DNA from: Methanobrevibacter sp.
GTDB lineage: Archaea; Methanobacteriota; Methanobacteria; Methanobacteriales; Methanobacteriaceae
DNA length: 35,797 bases
Assembly: GCA_017434555.1 (NCBI GenBank)
Contig: JAFRFB010000086.1
Span: forward strand, 1 to 35,797
Reading direction: 5' to 3'
Numbering within the stretch: the stretch's first letter is position 1; every line of letters begins with the position of its first letter. Position numbers and translations under genes: made by a program. This document shows, piece after piece, positions 18,739 through 27,273 of the stretch. The notes under the pieces are model-generated. The model had not been told where the DNA came from. It did no database searches and saw only the letters and a list, made by a program, of their open reading frames with translations.

Positions 18739-19662
18739 CTATTTTTTATTTCGAATATCAATCAATCTTTGTTCAAAATCCTGCCTATCTTTTTGCCTCA
18801 GAGTTTTTAAGATTAATCCTGCAAAAAAAGCCTGAATTGCTGTTAAAAAGACAAAACCACATACAATCAACGTCGGAAAATTTGGCACCAACCCAGTATT
18901 AATATATTCAATTAAAATTGGGATGAAAAAAACCGTCGCCACAAGTGTTAGCAAAAATGCAATTATTCCAAAAAAAGCCATCGGTCTATAGTTTCTAAAT
19001 AATCGGATTATCATCATAATAACTTTAAACCCATCCGAATAAGTATTTAGTTTTGAATCACTTCCTTTTGGACGATCCCTGTAATTAATTGGTATACTTT
19101 TAACTAACATATTTTTATCTATAGCCCAAATACTCATTTCCGTCTCAACCTCAAACCCTTGCGAAAGAACTGGGAAGCTTTTAACAAACTGATAATTAAA
19201 TGCCCTACAACCAGTCATAATATCCTTTATATCACTCCTAAAAAACGTATTGATAGCCCAACGTACTGCTGTATTTCCAATATTATGAAATGGCCTTTTA
19301 TTCTCTTTAAAGTAAGTTGAAGATAAGCGATCACCCACAACCATGTCCGCTCCATCACTGAAAACAGCATCAATCAACTCTTTTGATGAGTCCGCAGGAT
19401 AAGTATCATCACCGTCAATCATAATATAGCATTGCGCATCTACCTCACGAAACATTTTTCTAATTACATTTCCCTTACCTTGTTGTTTTACATATCTCAC
19501 TATCGCACCAGCTTTTTTAGCTATTTCATCGCTTCCATCAGAAGAATTATTGTCATACACATAAATTACCGCCTTAGGTAATGCTTTTTTCCAATCTGTC
19601 ACGACTTTACGTATTGTTTTTGCTTCATTATAACAAGGTATCAAAACAGCTATCTTATCCAT
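18739..19662 (-). CDS. DPM1-like family 2 glycosyltransferase with C-terminal membrane helices
   Basis: 307 residues. The GT2 domain (about 1-225) begins AVLIPCYNEAKTIRKVV and has DNNSSDGSDE and the DxD motif IMIDGDDTYPAD, as in dolichyl/polyprenyl-phosphate sugar synthases. GQGFEVETEMSIWAI and INYRDRPKGSDSKLNTYSDG are also typical of that group. Two hydrophobic helices follow (about 228-250 and 262-285). It probably loads a sugar onto polyprenyl phosphate, giving a donor for a GT-C enzyme outside the membrane. The preceding gene, which overlaps by 8 bp, is a polytopic membrane protein that could be that acceptor enzyme. Confidence 0.92.
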   Translation of the reverse strand: MDKIAVLIPCYNEAKTIRKVVTDWKKALPKAVIYVYDNNSSDGSDEIAKKAGAIVRYVKQQGKGNVIRKMFREVDAQCYIMIDGDDTYPADSSKELIDAVFSDGADMVVGDRLSSTYFKENKRPFHNIGNTAVRWAINTFFRSDIKDIMTGCRAFNYQFVKSFPVLSQGFEVETEMSIWAIDKNMLVKSIPINYRDRPKGSDSKLNTYSDGFKVIMMIIRLFRNYRPMAFFGIIAFLLTLVATVFFIPILIEYINTGLVPNFPTLIVCGFVFLTAIQAFFAGLILKTLRQKDRQDFEQRLIDIRNKK

Positions 19663-20926
19663 TTTTCCCTTTTCCCCATTCTTTTTTCTTGTTTAATTCC
19701 AATAAACTAACAATATAGCAACCAATTGCAAATACAAATATGCTAAGAGTTCTATAAGTAAAGAACATATGCCAATACGAATGATTAGCTATCACTAAGT
19801 ACCAAATTACTGAAATTAGTGAAACTAAAAGTATCCACAAATTATCGACCACCTTTTTACGATTAATTTTTATCTTTTTCATTAATAAAAACGCTACTAT
19901 CATGATTATTAAAAACATTACTATAAACCAAAACGGCCCCGTGAATACATTCTTAAATGCTTCTTCTATAGCTGCAGTTCGAGATATATCTTCGATTTCA
20001 GTAGCAGATGACGCCCTTGTTTCTGCCGCCTTAATAGCAGCATCAAATAAGTTCTTTCCAGTAATAATACTTCCAAGCGCCCATTTTCCCACCCATATCC
20101 CAAAATATCCCAAACACCATGCAATACTCCCAAAAATCAGCTGCTTGATGTTTTCCACTATAGTCCTTGATTCCTTTTTACTACAAAGCATCAACCATAT
20201 AAGTAGCGGTATCCCCAGTGTTACAACGGGATAAGTCAAAAGATCAAAATAACAAGTCATCATACCTATAATTAGGAACACAAAAACATAATTATTTGAC
20301 TGCTTAATTTTTTCATAAGATAATAGTTCTATCATTATAGCTAAATTGCAAATAGCAAAAACCGTAAAATATTGCATTGACCAAGACACTACGGCTGGAA
20401 ACATAATCGTCATTGCTAATGTATAAGGAATAATATATTTATCCATTTTCCGTTTTCCTAGCAAATATATCACTCCAACTATTAATAAGATCACTAAAAC
20501 GGATATTATAATTTGAATTTGATTATAACTAAAAAACATCAAGAGGGGTTTTAAAAATAATAAATACCCATGCCAATAACGACTATATGCTTGATGCTTA
20601 TTCAATGGATTTTCTAAGTCATTTATTATATCATAAGGATCTTTTCCATCTTGTCCTATATGGTAAGAATATATCGAAGCGGTAAAAGGATTTCTATCAT
20701 TTTCATTTTCTGCCGTAAGAAGCATCAAGGCATCAGTATAGTCATCAGTTTTCGTCGTAATAAAATCATTTACTAATATATGATACCCATTTTCAAAAGA
20801 TGGAGCAGATTTTACTACATTTTCGCGTATCCTTCCGAGCGGTAAACAAAAAACCATTACTAGTAGTAAATATCCAGCAAAAACACCTCCAAATAAAAAT
20901 AGTAATACCCTTAAAACCAATTTCAT
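19655..20926 (-). CDS. Polytopic membrane protein, possibly a GT-C glycosyltransferase
   Basis: 423 residues from ATG 20926; an in-frame ATG at 20953 lies upstream of the promoter element and is rejected. It has about ten hydrophobic helices. A larger soluble loop follows the first helix (about 30-115) and carries paired acidic residues (NDFITTKTDDYTDALML), in the place where GT-C enzymes carry an acidic first loop. I do not recognise a named family. The overlap with a DPM1-like synthase suggests a polyprenyl-phosphate-sugar-dependent transferase; O-antigen/capsule membrane proteins of other kinds remain possible. Confidence 0.75.
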   Translation of the reverse strand: MKLVLRVLLFLFGGVFAGYLLLVMVFCLPLGRIRENVVKSAPSFENGYHILVNDFITTKTDDYTDALMLLTAENENDRNPFTASIYSYHIGQDGKDPYDIINDLENPLNKHQAYSRYWHGYLLFLKPLLMFFSYNQIQIIISVLVILLIVGVIYLLGKRKMDKYIIPYTLAMTIMFPAVVSWSMQYFTVFAICNLAIMIELLSYEKIKQSNNYVFVFLIIGMMTCYFDLLTYPVVTLGIPLLIWLMLCSKKESRTIVENIKQLIFGSIAWCLGYFGIWVGKWALGSIITGKNLFDAAIKAAETRASSATEIEDISRTAAIEEAFKNVFTGPFWFIVMFLIIMIVAFLLMKKIKINRKKVVDNLWILLVSLISVIWYLVIANHSYWHMFFTYRTLSIFVFAIGCYIVSLLELNKKKEWGKGKNG

Positions 20927-20933
20927 TATATTA

Positions 20934-20942
20934 ATTATAACA
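20934..20942 (-). promoter_or_regulatory. Extended -10 promoter of the polytopic membrane protein (leaderless)
   Basis: Minus-strand TGTTATAAT; the hexamer (20934-20939) is 7 nt from ATG 20926. It decides this start over the in-frame ATG at 20953. Confidence 0.6.
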
Positions 20943-20959
20943 CCAAAAAACAATAATCC

Positions 20960-23140
20960 TTACAATTTCTTCAGGGACCACTTTTGTGCTTTCGTCCCAT
21001 TAGCTTCCCACAATTGAACATTGGTACCATTTTGTTTTTTTGCGCCGTCAACATCTAGAACCAAATTAGAACACGCAGAGCTAATTATATAACTATTATT
21101 TCCACCGTCATATATAGTCCATTTCTGAGCACACGTATTATTAGTAGACCATAAATGAATATTCGTACCTTTACTTATACCAGCCGCCTCCACGTCAAGA
21201 GCTTTTTTAGTATTAGGATTTACTATATTGTAATAATCGCTTTTTGGATCATATTCGATATTCCACTTTTGTGCTACCGTACCATTACTCTCCCATATCT
21301 GAATATTGGTACCGTTTAAATTTTGATTTGCGTTTATATCTACCACTTTATTATCATCTAGAACTGGAGCTATTTCATATTCCCCATCTTTTATTACACC
21401 AATTTCTTTAAGTAACCATTGTTGCGCCTTCGTATCATTTGCACCATATAGCTGAATATTTTGACCATTCATCGCCAAACCAGCCTCAAGATCAATCACT
21501 TTATTAGAACAGGCAGAGATAAAAGTATAATAATTATCATTTTTTAATATACTCCATTTTTGTGCACATGAATTGTTATTATCCCATACCTGTATATTAG
21601 TGCCATCACTGCTTAAGCCTGCATCAACATCAATTGTTTTTTTACTTTGATAATTGACTATCCTGTAATATCCATCATTTGTTTTCTCAATTTGCCATCT
21701 CTGCGCGCCAGTATTATTGTTATTCCATATTTGAATATTTGTTCCATTTCGCGCATTTTTTATTCCACCACTAATATCGATCACCTTCTTCTCATTTACT
21801 CTTGATTGAATCGTATATAATCCATCTTTTTCTAAACTATTTACCGGAATAATATTCCATCCTTGAGTAGTTTTTTCTTGATATTGCATTATGGCTATAT
21901 TTGGAGATTCATCTTTTTTAACATCTTCAACGCTTATAGCTTTTTCCGAACAAGCAGATAAAAATGCAACCAATCCATTCCCTTTATCAACTATTTTCCA
22001 CCGCTGGGCACAAGTTTCGTTTGACTCCCATAATTGAATATTAGTTCCATCCTCAATGCCAGCCCCTTCTACATCCAATGCTTTTCCACTTAAAGTATTA
22101 AAAATGGTATAATCCTGAGTTGCTGAATTATATTTTAAATACCATTTTTGTGCGTCAGAATCATTTTTTTCGAATACTTGAATATTCGTACCATTTATAT
22201 TTCTATTTGCATAAACATCAATTACTTTATTTATTTCTTTTTCCATTCTTATATAGTATGTACCGTCTGGAACTCTCATTCCGGTATATGTTTTTAACGA
22301 CCCACCGAACCAATCTTCAAAATATCTATAAAAGTTCAAATTTCCATAAGCGCTACAATTATCACTTCCACCCGCCAAAGTCACTGCATTTGGTTGATAC
22401 GGCGTATAACGATATAAAGCCGATGTAGCCAAGTTTCTAATATTTACCACCGATCCACCGCAAGACGCATTTGGGTTATATTGTATATAATTATTACCTA
22501 ATGGATAATTAGTCCATCCACCATCAAGTACCGTCCTAAACATTGCCGCAGCATTCCTAATTTGATTTTTTAGCCCATAATATTTAGAGGAACATTCTGC
22601 CGTATCCGGGCACCCATACCCAGTAGCCGAACGATATTGTTGACTATGTGGAAAGGTATCTCTTACTAGACTCTGCTCTTTTTCAAGTAAAACCAATAAA
22701 ACTTGTGGATTAATCCGGTAATCCTGCGCCGCTTGATAAATAATGTGCGCCGCCGTACCACCATCAAATACCTCATCCGCCATACAAACAAAATGACCAT
22801 CCTTAATGTGCCAAGTCCTTGGTGGCGACATTTCCGAAAAATACCCAACCTTTTCCCCAACCGTATATCTTCCAATGCTAGTATCATTACAGGAATTTTT
22901 TGATTTTAAAAATGCCTGTATCTGCGACTCATCCATTGAATTATAATTACTCATTTGATAATCGGAAATAATATACCCTGGATCGAATTTTGCTAGATTA
23001 ACTGCCTCCACTTCTTCATCTAATACCTTACCCCGCTGGACTAAAAATGAAAATACAAACACTGCCACAAACACCAAACCAACAAAATACCATGCTCTTT
23101 TATTTCTTCGTCTCACTGTCTTCTGCTCCATTTTAATCAT
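20960..23140 (-). CDS. Membrane-anchored lysozyme-like protein with three R-type (ricin) lectin domains
   Basis: 726 residues. A basic N-terminus precedes one membrane helix (about 16-35). Residues 48-282 form a domain I know from actinobacterial secreted proteins: FDPGYIISD, INPQVLLVLLEKEQSLV with candidate catalytic Glu153 or Glu155, YRSATGYGCPDTAEC and LNFYRYFEDWFGG; it looks like a lysozyme or lytic transglycosylase fold. Residues 290-430, 438-580 and 586-726 are three beta-trefoils with nine QxW-type repeats in all (AQKW at 330, 526, 671 and 718, for example). It is probably extracellular, binding glycans on its own or a host surface while cutting peptidoglycan. The gene overlaps the upstream one by 4 bp (ATGA). 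A second in-frame ATG at 23131 is an equally possible start. Confidence 0.88.
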   Translation of the reverse strand: MIKMEQKTVRRRNKRAWYFVGLVFVAVFVFSFLVQRGKVLDEEVEAVNLAKFDPGYIISDYQMSNYNSMDESQIQAFLKSKNSCNDTSIGRYTVGEKVGYFSEMSPPRTWHIKDGHFVCMADEVFDGGTAAHIIYQAAQDYRINPQVLLVLLEKEQSLVRDTFPHSQQYRSATGYGCPDTAECSSKYYGLKNQIRNAAAMFRTVLDGGWTNYPLGNNYIQYNPNASCGGSVVNIRNLATSALYRYTPYQPNAVTLAGGSDNCSAYGNLNFYRYFEDWFGGSLKTYTGMRVPDGTYYIRMEKEINKVIDVYANRNINGTNIQVFEKNDSDAQKWYLKYNSATQDYTIFNTLSGKALDVEGAGIEDGTNIQLWESNETCAQRWKIVDKGNGLVAFLSACSEKAISVEDVKKDESPNIAIMQYQEKTTQGWNIIPVNSLEKDGLYTIQSRVNEKKVIDISGGIKNARNGTNIQIWNNNNTGAQRWQIEKTNDGYYRIVNYQSKKTIDVDAGLSSDGTNIQVWDNNNSCAQKWSILKNDNYYTFISACSNKVIDLEAGLAMNGQNIQLYGANDTKAQQWLLKEIGVIKDGEYEIAPVLDDNKVVDINANQNLNGTNIQIWESNGTVAQKWNIEYDPKSDYYNIVNPNTKKALDVEAAGISKGTNIHLWSTNNTCAQKWTIYDGGNNSYIISSACSNLVLDVDGAKKQNGTNVQLWEANGTKAQKWSLKKL

Positions 23141-23688
23141 ATCCTAATTTCACCTTTTATACTACCAATCTTATCACCTGAAGAAAGTTTTATTACAATA
23201 TCATAGTTGCCTTCACCCATATTAGAAACCGGGATATCAAAACCTTCACAGGTAGCAGTAGAAGCCGAATTTATAATCTTAACATTTTCATTATATACTA
23301 CAGTTTCATCACTTATTAAACTTAGGGTACAATTTCCTTCACTCAAATATTGGTCGATATTTACTCTAATAGTAATTTTATCATTCATTATTCCGGCATA
23401 AGTCACCGAACCAGATAATTCTTCGTTTAAATTTGGGTCATTCCCCTCATACTGAACTACCTTTTTTTCATCATTCTCGCCATTAGATTTAGCCTCATCT
23501 TCTTCATTAATTATATTCTCATTCTCTTTTTTATCTTTTTCAACATACTTAGATTCCCCTATTTCTATAGTTTTGTCGTTGAAGTAATTATCCCATACTA
23601 AATAACAAATTGCTCCAGCTACAATTACCAAAACCAAAAACAATAACCATATGATCCAATTTTTATTTCTTTTACGTCTATTTACCAT
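23137..23688 (-). CDS. Small membrane-anchored protein with C-terminal beta domain, unknown function
   Basis: 183 residues. A basic N-terminus, one membrane helix (about 11-31), a charged Glu/Lys/Asn-rich linker (about 42-82) and a C-terminal beta-rich domain (about 88-183) with two cysteines (NCTLSL and ATCEGF) that could form a disulfide outside the cell. The pattern of short alternating strands resembles an Ig-like fold, but no family is recognised. It is co-transcribed and translationally coupled with the lectin/lysozyme-like protein, so it may be a surface partner. A leader is present: AGGAG about 12 nt before ATG and a TATGAT box further upstream. Confidence 0.78.
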   Translation of the reverse strand: MVNRRKRNKNWIIWLLFLVLVIVAGAICYLVWDNYFNDKTIEIGESKYVEKDKKENENIINEEDEAKSNGENDEKKVVQYEGNDPNLNEELSGSVTYAGIMNDKITIRVNIDQYLSEGNCTLSLISDETVVYNENVKIINSASTATCEGFDIPVSNMGEGNYDIVIKLSSGDKIGSIKGEIRI

Positions 23689-23742
23689 TAATTACAATAC
23701 TCCTATCATTATCATACCATAACAACTTTAAAATAAAAGATT

Positions 23743-25041
23743 TCACAGTGAGTTTATATAATTAGCACCATGCCAACCATATTGCAATTCAAAATGTTCA
23801 AACCTTCTCTTAACCCAGTCCTTCATTTCTTCTTTTTCAGATTGAAATTGTTTTTTATCCCATTTCCTAACATCAACCTCTGCACTCTTTTGTATATCAT
23901 TTAATCTTTCGTAAAGGATAGTTAAATATTCTATTTTCCTCCCTGATATTTTTTGATTAAAAATTTTTAAAACCTCATCCTTAAAATCACTAATTTCCAT
24001 TAAATAATAAAATATCCTTGCAATGCTTAAATCTTCCATTAAGCCGCCTTCACCAAAAGCCTCTTTTTTTCTAACCATATCTTCGGATGGCGAATAAAAG
24101 TCATCCCATATTTGTCCCCACCTCCAATCTTTATTTCCGAATGCTAAATCAAAATCCCATACTGGCCCAGCATAGATTTTATTATTTTTTCCATCCTGAT
24201 ATAAATAAAAACTCGATGAGTACGCATCTGGATCTACGGCGAATTCACTTACTAAAAAGAATTCCGCAAACGATTTTACATCAATCAAGTTCTTAATAGT
24301 CTCATAATCACCTTTTTCAGCCGCTATTTCGAACCTATTAAAAACATCAATAAATGCACCTACGTTTTTTATAACATCCCCACTGTCATTATAGTCTTTT
24401 AGTATTAAACAATTCCCAGCATAAGTCCAATAACAATTACCATCATTATGTAAATTATCTAGCTCAAATAATAAACCATCATCCTCTCGTATATCAACAG
24501 AAGCCTTTGATATTTCTATTTTTTCAATTAAATAATATAAACCTTCATATTCATTATTAAAGTAAACTTCAACAAATTTTCCTAAATTATTATATTTCAT
24601 ACCCAACATATCAGCAAACACAAAAGCCGCGTCATTTCGAATATAGCTCCCATCAAGATAATTAGCTAAAAGAATCCATTTTTTAGTCTTCCCAAGATCA
24701 AACAATTGAGTACTTTTAGAAAATGTAATTTGATAAGATTTTTTTGGTTGATCCCAGCTCAGGTTTCCTCTTCCCTTGATTTCTACTCCTCTATACCTCA
24801 AAATTTCTTCGTTGTCATATATCTGTAAATCATTTCCTTTATATTTTATATCTTTCGGCCCTTCTTTTATTTCGCTCAGCGTGACTCCATTCAGGTCAAT
24901 ATTAATTCTTGCTACACCCCTATCAGGAAAATAATTATATAGAGCTCTATCAATTATATTTTTAATCAAAATACCACCCAATAATACAATCATCAAAAAC
25001 AATCCAACCGAATACGCCATCCACCTTCCCCTGTCATTCAT
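23743..25041 (-). CDS. CotH kinase family protein, membrane-anchored
   Basis: 432 residues with an N-terminal membrane helix (about 9-28). CotH-family motifs follow in order: KGRGNLSWDQPKKSYQITF (89-107), LLANYLDGSYIRND, YFNNEYEGLYYLIEKIE (160-176) with Glu173 and Lys174, and GPVWDFDLAFGN (292-303), where the Asp residues match the metal-binding position. Known members include the Bacillus spore-coat kinase CotH and mucoralean surface invasins, so this is likely an extracytoplasmic atypical kinase or adhesin. It has its own leaderless promoter in the 22-bp gap after the HTH gene. Confidence 0.9.
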   Translation of the reverse strand: MNDRGRWMAYSVGLFLMIVLLGGILIKNIIDRALYNYFPDRGVARINIDLNGVTLSEIKEGPKDIKYKGNDLQIYDNEEILRYRGVEIKGRGNLSWDQPKKSYQITFSKSTQLFDLGKTKKWILLANYLDGSYIRNDAAFVFADMLGMKYNNLGKFVEVYFNNEYEGLYYLIEKIEISKASVDIREDDGLLFELDNLHNDGNCYWTYAGNCLILKDYNDSGDVIKNVGAFIDVFNRFEIAAEKGDYETIKNLIDVKSFAEFFLVSEFAVDPDAYSSSFYLYQDGKNNKIYAGPVWDFDLAFGNKDWRWGQIWDDFYSPSEDMVRKKEAFGEGGLMEDLSIARIFYYLMEISDFKDEVLKIFNQKISGRKIEYLTILYERLNDIQKSAEVDVRKWDKKQFQSEKEEMKDWVKRRFEHFELQYGWHGANYINSL

Positions 25042-25047
25042 ACCATT

Positions 25048-25056
25048 ATTCTATCA
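25048..25056 (-). promoter_or_regulatory. Extended -10 promoter of the CotH gene (leaderless)
   Basis: Minus-strand TGATAGAAT; the hexamer (25048-25053) is 6 nt from ATG 25041, between it and the HTH stop codon (25064-25066). Confidence 0.5.
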
Positions 25057-25063
25057 TATAAAA

Positions 25064-25393
25064 TTAATCTTCTAGATCTAATCTCAATATCTCTGCCGCC
25101 TTCTTTAATATCGTCTTCTGCTCCTCCGTACACAAAGTCATTCGCTCTTTAAACAATTCCACTGTTTCCTCATGCTTATAATCTAATATCTCGAGTGATC
25201 TAGCCGCACCAGGAACTTTTTTTAGTACACCCTTATTCACTAAATTATCAATATGCTCAGCCACCGCCGATACGCTAGACAGCCCCATTCCACTCATGAT
25301 TTCACGATATGAAGGAGAATAATTGTTTTCTGCTGTAAAATTTTCCAAAAACTCCAATAATGCTAATTGTTTTTTCGTTAACTTAAGACCCAT
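25064..25393 (-). CDS. LexA-like winged-helix DNA-binding protein lacking the peptidase domain
   Basis: 109 residues. Residues 3-68 match the LexA N-terminal DNA-binding domain: KLTKKQLALLEFLENF, YSPSYREI, and a recognition helix in LSSVSAVAEHIDNLVNKGVL, followed by GAARSLEIL. LexA proteins are about 200 residues with a C-terminal Ser-Lys autopeptidase; here only a short helical tail (about 75-109) follows, so there is no self-cleavage site. It is likely a transcription regulator that cannot respond to RecA by LexA-style cleavage. It is divergent from the LCP gene, with overlapping -10 boxes, which suggests that it may regulate that promoter and its own. Confidence 0.88.
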   Translation of the reverse strand: MGLKLTKKQLALLEFLENFTAENNYSPSYREIMSGMGLSSVSAVAEHIDNLVNKGVLKKVPGAARSLEILDYKHEETVELFKERMTLCTEEQKTILKKAAEILRLDLED

Positions 25394-25394
25394 A

Positions 25395-25410
25395 TGATAT
25401 AATTATACCT
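25395..25410. promoter_or_regulatory. Overlapping divergent leaderless promoters of the HTH and LCP genes
   Basis: Plus strand: TGATATAAT (hexamer 25398-25403), 8 nt before ATG 25412. Minus strand: TATAAT (25402-25407, without TG), 8 nt before ATG 25393. The hexamers share two bases inside the palindrome TATAATTATA, so polymerase could not occupy both at once. Confidence 0.6.
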
Positions 25411-25411
25411 A

Positions 25412-27094
25412 ATGGATAAGAATAAATCAATTGATGGGCTTAAACCTCGACAGTCCCAAAAAAAATCTACCCCTAAAAAAACTACTTCACCAAAAAAAGT
25501 AGCCTCTAATAAGAAGTCCGTTAAAAAATCAGCCGCCATAAACAAAACTACCCAAAAAACAGTCAAAAAAACTAAGGATAATATTTCATTAACTACCACC
25601 CAATTAAATAACCTAGATGATTCTTTAACTAATAATACCCCTCAAACCACAAATCCAGTCGAAGATTTTCTGAACCCAGTTCAAACCTTTGATTTTGATG
25701 AAGTAAGTGGTAATCTTAAAGCCACAGCTCCAACCAACCAAACAAAAGTTAAAAAACATCAACCAAAAGTCAAAAAACCTATGTCTAAAAAGCGTAAAAT
25801 TATTTTAATTATCATTCTAGTTATTCTTTTATTACTATTAGCTGCTGGTGTTGGTTTTATTTTGTGGGGTAATGATATTATTGCTAAAATCACTGGCGGA
25901 CAAGGTAATGTCTTTGATTTAGTTTTTCAGAATGACGTATATAAACCACTTAAAACCGATTCAAACGGTCGCACTAATATATTAGCCTTTGGTACTAGCG
26001 GCTACAATATGGATGGCGAAGAAGGTAATGGAGTACACGACGGTGCACAACTTACTGATTCCATAATGGTAATAAGCCTCGATCAAGAAACTGGCGACAT
26101 TGCTATGTTAAGTCTACCTCGTGACCTTAAAGCCTCACCTACTTGTACCGCAACCGGCAAAATTAATGAAGTCTACTGGTGTAATAATATGGATGGAGAC
26201 AATGAATCCGCCGGCGCCAACGCCTTAATGGAGGAAGTTAACCGTATTTTAGGTATAGATTTTCAGTATTATGCTCACCTAAACTGGGGGTCACTCATCC
26301 AAATCGTAGATGCACTTGGTGGTATCACTGTTACTTTAGATGAAGACATCTCGGACTACTACTATACCGGCGCAGTTTTTGAAGCCGGTAAAGAGTACAC
26401 TATTAATGGCGACCAAGCCTTAGGTTTAGCTCGCGCCCGCCACGGCACCGAATCTGGCGATTTTTCTCGTGGCGCTTCTCAACAAAAAATCCTTGTCGGG
26501 ATTAAAGATAAGGTCATAGAAAAAGGACTTTCTATTACCGATATTATCAATCTAGCTAGTGCACTAGGTGATAATCTTCGTACAAATTTTTCTATTGATG
26601 AAATAAAAACTTTAGCCCACTTATCATCCGAATTAGACTTTAATAGTATTCGTCAAGTTTCACTCATTGAGCCAGAAATACTTATGACCACTGGCACTAT
26701 AAATGGTATCTCTTATGTTCTTCCAGTAGGTGGAGCTGGTTATTATACTAGAATTCAAGATTACGTTGCAAAAATGTTTAGTAGTGATCCTAGAAATTAC
26801 GAAGATTACACTATTATTGTCTTAAACGCCTCGGAAACTCCTGGTATCGCAGCGTCCGAAAAAACCTCCCTAGAAGAGGATGGTTACAGTAATATCGAAA
26901 CTGGCGATACTACCATGGAAGATACTAGCGAAGAATATATCCTTTATTCACTCACAGACACCGCACCAGGCGTCAAAAAACTTCTCGAAGAAAAATATAA
27001 TACCACCTCTAAAACCGCAGAGGAACTCCCGCAAACCATTCCACACGAATACGATTTTATAATCATCATCAACAACACCCCAGAAACCAATTAA
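25412..27094 (+). CDS. LytR-CpsA-Psr (LCP) family cell-wall polymer ligase
   Basis: 560 residues. A lysine-rich cytoplasmic tail (1-128), one membrane helix (129-151), the extracellular LCP domain (about 186-400) and a LytR_C domain (about 460-555). LCP motifs: TDSIMVISLDQETGDIAML followed by SLPRDL, and GLARARHGTESGDFSRGASQ with the conserved arginines that bind polyprenyl pyrophosphate. The family transfers polymers from polyprenyl pyrophosphate onto peptidoglycan; this protein is the likely anchor for the glycan made by the neighbouring genes. The start ATG 25412 is set by an extended -10 box 8 nt upstream. A strong terminator follows at 27179-27210. Confidence 0.94.
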   Translation: MDKNKSIDGLKPRQSQKKSTPKKTTSPKKVASNKKSVKKSAAINKTTQKTVKKTKDNISLTTTQLNNLDDSLTNNTPQTTNPVEDFLNPVQTFDFDEVSGNLKATAPTNQTKVKKHQPKVKKPMSKKRKIILIIILVILLLLLAAGVGFILWGNDIIAKITGGQGNVFDLVFQNDVYKPLKTDSNGRTNILAFGTSGYNMDGEEGNGVHDGAQLTDSIMVISLDQETGDIAMLSLPRDLKASPTCTATGKINEVYWCNNMDGDNESAGANALMEEVNRILGIDFQYYAHLNWGSLIQIVDALGGITVTLDEDISDYYYTGAVFEAGKEYTINGDQALGLARARHGTESGDFSRGASQQKILVGIKDKVIEKGLSITDIINLASALGDNLRTNFSIDEIKTLAHLSSELDFNSIRQVSLIEPEILMTTGTINGISYVLPVGGAGYYTRIQDYVAKMFSSDPRNYEDYTIIVLNASETPGIAASEKTSLEEDGYSNIETGDTTMEDTSEEYILYSLTDTAPGVKKLLEEKYNTTSKTAEELPQTIPHEYDFIIIINNTPETN

Positions 27095-27101
27095 TACAAA
27101 A

Positions 27102-27273
27102 AATAATAAAATACTAAATTATTACATAATGAGATTTAGACCAGATTTATTTGATGCATTTTTTACAACTTAACAATGAAAAAATCTCCTAAATTATAAG
27201 GAGATTTTTTCTTGACTTATGTTGTAAACAAATACATCAAATAAGTCCAGTAATAATTTAGTATTTTATTATT
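27102..27273. repeat. 172-bp palindromic element between the LCP gene and jag (MITE-like)
   Basis: Perfect 24-bp inverted terminal arms (27102-27125 and 27250-27273). Further inside, a second, imperfect inverted pair shares the core TTATTTGATG, close to 27149 and 27235, and a terminator hairpin sits at the centre. The nested structure spans nearly the whole intergenic region and reaches into the jag stop codon. There is no coding capacity. It may be a miniature inverted-repeat element or an elaborate bidirectional terminator. Confidence 0.7.
27179..27210. terminator. Bidirectional rho-independent terminator
   Basis: A 12-bp perfect stem, AAAAAATCTCCT pairing with AGGAGATTTTTT, around an 8-nt loop. 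The A-run and T-run on the two sides let it serve both the LCP gene (plus) and the rpmH-rnpA-yidC-jag group (minus). Confidence 0.85.

Noticed and set aside
20927-20953. Upstream ATG for the polytopic membrane protein
   Set aside because: It would place the extended -10 box inside the coding sequence; ATG 20926 is 7 nt after the box, as in the other leaderless genes.
21000-22250. DNA-level tandem repeats within the lectin gene
   Set aside because: They reflect the nine QxW protein repeats of three beta-trefoils; no separate DNA repeat is needed.
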